A stretch of 45,453 bases of DNA from an uncultured Bacteroidales bacterium (GTDB lineage: Bacteria > Bacteroidota > Bacteroidia > Bacteroidales > FEN-979), in assembly GCA_903845055.1 (NCBI GenBank), contig CAIMWF010000099.1:1-45453 (forward strand), read 5' to 3'. The translations under genes and the position numbers were made by a program. This document shows positions 43,393 through 45,453 of this stretch, one piece after another (within the stretch, counting starts at the first letter, position 1; each line of letters begins with the position of its first letter). Below the pieces are notes generated by a model that was given only the letters and a program-made list of their open reading frames with translations, searched no databases and was not told the origin of the DNA.

Positions 43393-45240
43393 TCACGCCA
43401 GGTAATCCGATAATTTTCCTGTTTTCTTTCCTTCAACAACCTTATCCCACCAGATGGTGATGATCAGGAGGTTGAGCATCTGGTTCGATTTGACCTGCTT
43501 GTACCAAAACCAGTAACCCCTCCCGGTTGACAGTGCCTCGTATTGTACAAAAAATGCGTCAAGAAAATTCTTGTCCTTTAACGATTTCGCAAAGGCCGAA
43601 CCCCTGATGTAATGGTAAATTTTTTCACGGCGCTCTGTGTTATTGAAGAAGATCTCAAGCGGCGAAAAGCCACCCTGCTTCGGGCGGTTTGTAACCGCAT
43701 CGGGCAACAGGGGTTTTACCAGCTGTTTGTGGATGTATTTTGTCACTCCCTTTCCCTTCATCGATTCCTTTACGGTCCCTTTTGCCCTCAGGTTGATGGG
43801 CAGGTGCTGCAGGAAATGATAGAGATCGAGATCGGTATAGGAGAATGCGAGGTTAACCCCGAACCGTTCCGACAACCGGGAAGCTTTAAAAATGATCACT
43901 TCATTCACAGAATGACGGAGATGCAGGAAGTAGTTTCGCTGCAGGAACAATTCGTCATAACTTTTAAAGGAGTGCGGGATATCGGCAAGGTAAGGATGAT
44001 CGGGAATGTTCCGCATGCTAAACATCTTGTTGAGCTGGTAATCATGAAATCCAAAGGTTTCCGGCTCCATCACCTTTAATATCTTCTGGTTCTGAAAATG
44101 GATCCTGAAGGAAAGGTTGTCATGATCGAAAAGGCTGTTATCGCTGAGTTTGTCGAATAAAACTGAAAACGGTTTGAGTCCCAGCCGCTGCATTTTATAA
44201 TGGAGGGCGGTTTCCCTGATCCCAGCGCCGAAATATTGGTCGTTCCCATCCCCGCCAATGGTGACGGGCAGGTCTTCGCCACTCACCATCTTCATGGCCG
44301 AATGGTTGAGCATGAACCCCGATTCGGAAAAGGGATCACCCATGTAATCAATGATATCGGGTAAAAATTCGATCTCGGTACCATCCATGAGATACTCATG
44401 ATGCTCGGCGCCGAATTTGTCGGCCATCATCCGGGCATAGGGCAGTTCCGACGCCGGGTTGTCCTTGAACCCGATGGAATAGGTTTTGATGGTTCCGGGG
44501 TGGACCTCCCGTAGCATGGCAATATTGCCCCCCGAATCGTAACCCCCGCTCAGCAGGGCACCCACGGTTTCCGATCCGCCGATGCGGCGTACCAGCGATT
44601 TCTTCAGCAAATCGCTGTATTGGGCAATGGCGTCATTCAGTGAAATTTCTTTCCGTTCAGCCTGTAAAATTTCATTATAATCAAAAAGTTTCTCAAACCT
44701 GAATCCGTCAGGTGTATGCAGCAGCACCTCCCCGGCCGGGATCTTGCTGACCCCCTCGAGTGAGGTGCCCGGGGCGGGAATATATCCTATTTTCAGAAAA
44801 GTTGTAACCCCTGTCAGGTCGGGCCTGGCGACAAAATCGCTGAAATCATTCAATCCATGGTAAGAATCGGTAAAAAAATCCTTTGTAAAATAGATCATCC
44901 GGTCCTCACCGTTACGGTCGCGCACAATGGTCGTTTTTCCCGGCTCAGTGAGAATGACTGTAAATTTACCATTAAGCCGCCTGAATCCGCTGAGCCCCTC
45001 CCTGTCAAACAGTTCAAAAAGAAGTTCTGCAACATTTTCAGTATGGTATGAAAGATGCTTCCCAATTTCTTCCACGTTGTAAATCCTGCTGTGAAGGTAT
45101 ATCTTCCGGTTACCCCTCCCGGCCATCTTGTAACCACTGCAAAACACCGATCCTGCAGCATTTTCAGATCCTTTGCCATGGATCAAACTGCCAGAAACAG
45201 GACCTGCCTGGTCAAAGAGAGCGTAGAAAAATGTTTCCAT
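43393..45240 (-). CDS. Asparagine-synthase-like protein lacking the glutaminase Cys
   Basis: A 615-residue protein of the AsnB family. The start at 45240 (METFFYAL) fits; a longer frame to 45288 adds 16 residues without support. In AsnB the second residue is the Cys nucleophile of the glutaminase domain, here it is Glu, so the domain (1-195) cannot release ammonia from glutamine. The synthetase PP-loop SGGYDSGG (231-238) is intact, and GGDGNDQYFG replaces the usual GGDGGDELF. It probably uses ATP to form an amide on some carboxylate, perhaps a uronic acid in the polysaccharide. It is convergent with the beta-helix gene, four bases apart. Confidence 0.85.
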   Translation of the reverse strand: METFFYALFDQAGPVSGSLIHGKGSENAAGSVFCSGYKMAGRGNRKIYLHSRIYNVEEIGKHLSYHTENVAELLFELFDREGLSGFRRLNGKFTVILTEPGKTTIVRDRNGEDRMIYFTKDFFTDSYHGLNDFSDFVARPDLTGVTTFLKIGYIPAPGTSLEGVSKIPAGEVLLHTPDGFRFEKLFDYNEILQAERKEISLNDAIAQYSDLLKKSLVRRIGGSETVGALLSGGYDSGGNIAMLREVHPGTIKTYSIGFKDNPASELPYARMMADKFGAEHHEYLMDGTEIEFLPDIIDYMGDPFSESGFMLNHSAMKMVSGEDLPVTIGGDGNDQYFGAGIRETALHYKMQRLGLKPFSVLFDKLSDNSLFDHDNLSFRIHFQNQKILKVMEPETFGFHDYQLNKMFSMRNIPDHPYLADIPHSFKSYDELFLQRNYFLHLRHSVNEVIIFKASRLSERFGVNLAFSYTDLDLYHFLQHLPINLRAKGTVKESMKGKGVTKYIHKQLVKPLLPDAVTNRPKQGGFSPLEIFFNNTERREKIYHYIRGSAFAKSLKDKNFLDAFFVQYEALSTGRGYWFWYKQVKSNQMLNLLIITIWWDKVVEGKKTGKLSDYLA

Positions 45241-45453
45241 AAATTTTGCTATTAAGTAAGATTTTCTGCACCACATAATATTTGCCACGCTAATTTATAA
45301 ATTAAAACAACCGTAACTATTCACCCCCTTTTTTTTAAATCCAAGGGTTATTAACAATTTTCAGGGTTGTTTTACTATTTCGTTTATAAATCTAAACGAT
45401 ATTAACCGTTTCCGGTTGATTGATTGTTTGTAAGATAGCTGATTTTACTATTG
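45241..45453. other. A/T-rich intergenic end of window
   Basis: No gene is seen to the right edge. The stretch is very A/T-rich and probably holds the promoter of the asparagine-synthase-like gene and of a gene outside the window. No element matches the Bacteroidota consensus well enough to call. Confidence 0.4.

Noticed and set aside
1-45453. Insertion sequences, integrases or prophage genes
   Set aside because: No transposase, integrase or phage protein was seen on either strand, and no flanking direct repeats of gene blocks were found by eye.

Overview
The window looks like a chromosomal segment of an anaerobic member of the Bacteroidota, probably Bacteroidales-like. The signs are: start codons preceded by A/T-rich sequence rather than Shine-Dalgarno motifs; several matches to the Bacteroidota promoter element TAnnTTTG; a C-terminal domain of the type IX secretion (T9SS) kind on a surface protein; a flexirubin/aryl-polyene-like gene cluster; and HydE, the [FeFe]-hydrogenase maturase, which implies an anaerobic lifestyle. 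All functions are read from motifs and gene order; no database search was run.

Region 1 (1-2300): the start of a secreted protein running off the left edge (minus strand), a long intergenic stretch, a secreted protein with an Lcl/DUF1566-like domain, and tRNA-Arg(ACG) with its own terminator.

Region 2 (2351-23398): a colinear lipid/polyene biosynthesis cluster of about 21 kb, interrupted only by one antisense sensor kinase. It holds an aromatic amino acid/histidine ammonia-lyase with the MIO triad, a ketoreductase, an ApeP-like hotdog dehydratase, two acyl carrier proteins, four ketosynthases with intact Cys-His-His, three ketosynthase-like proteins that lack the nucleophile, a thioesterase, a B12-binding-type radical SAM enzyme, a BtrH-like protein with a Cys-His-Asp triad, an ABC exporter, a membrane-anchored polysaccharide deacetylase, a LolA-like carrier and a lipoprotein. 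Known aryl-polyene and flexirubin clusters share the lyase, the ketosynthase/chain-length-factor pairs, the dehydratase, LolA and the lipoprotein. No starter-activating ligase, MMPL exporter, glycosyltransferase or DarA/DarB pair is seen here. The radical SAM, BtrH-like and ABC genes stand in the middle instead. My reading is that an aromatic (or fatty) starter is extended to a polyene on ACP, modified by the radical SAM enzyme, transferred by the BtrH-like enzyme and moved to the outer membrane. This makes it the best candidate in the window for an undescribed system.

Region 3 (23450-26525): an outer-membrane beta-barrel protein, then hydE and ychF on the minus strand, separated from it by a bidirectional terminator.

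Region 4 (27009-45240): an exopolysaccharide locus of the Wzx/Wzy type. It has a single-domain response regulator, a phosphoglycosyl transferase fused to a degenerate receiver, a half-size TolC-like protein, a Wzc-like co-polymerase carrying a LysM domain, a flippase, a polymerase/ligase, four glycosyltransferases, an FkbM methyltransferase, a phosphoribosyltransferase-HAD fusion, a T9SS-type beta-helix protein, and a convergent asparagine-synthase-like protein without the glutaminase cysteine. Short tandem repeats of two kinds (ATCGTAA-like and AATGCAGAT-like) sit in several of the gaps between genes.
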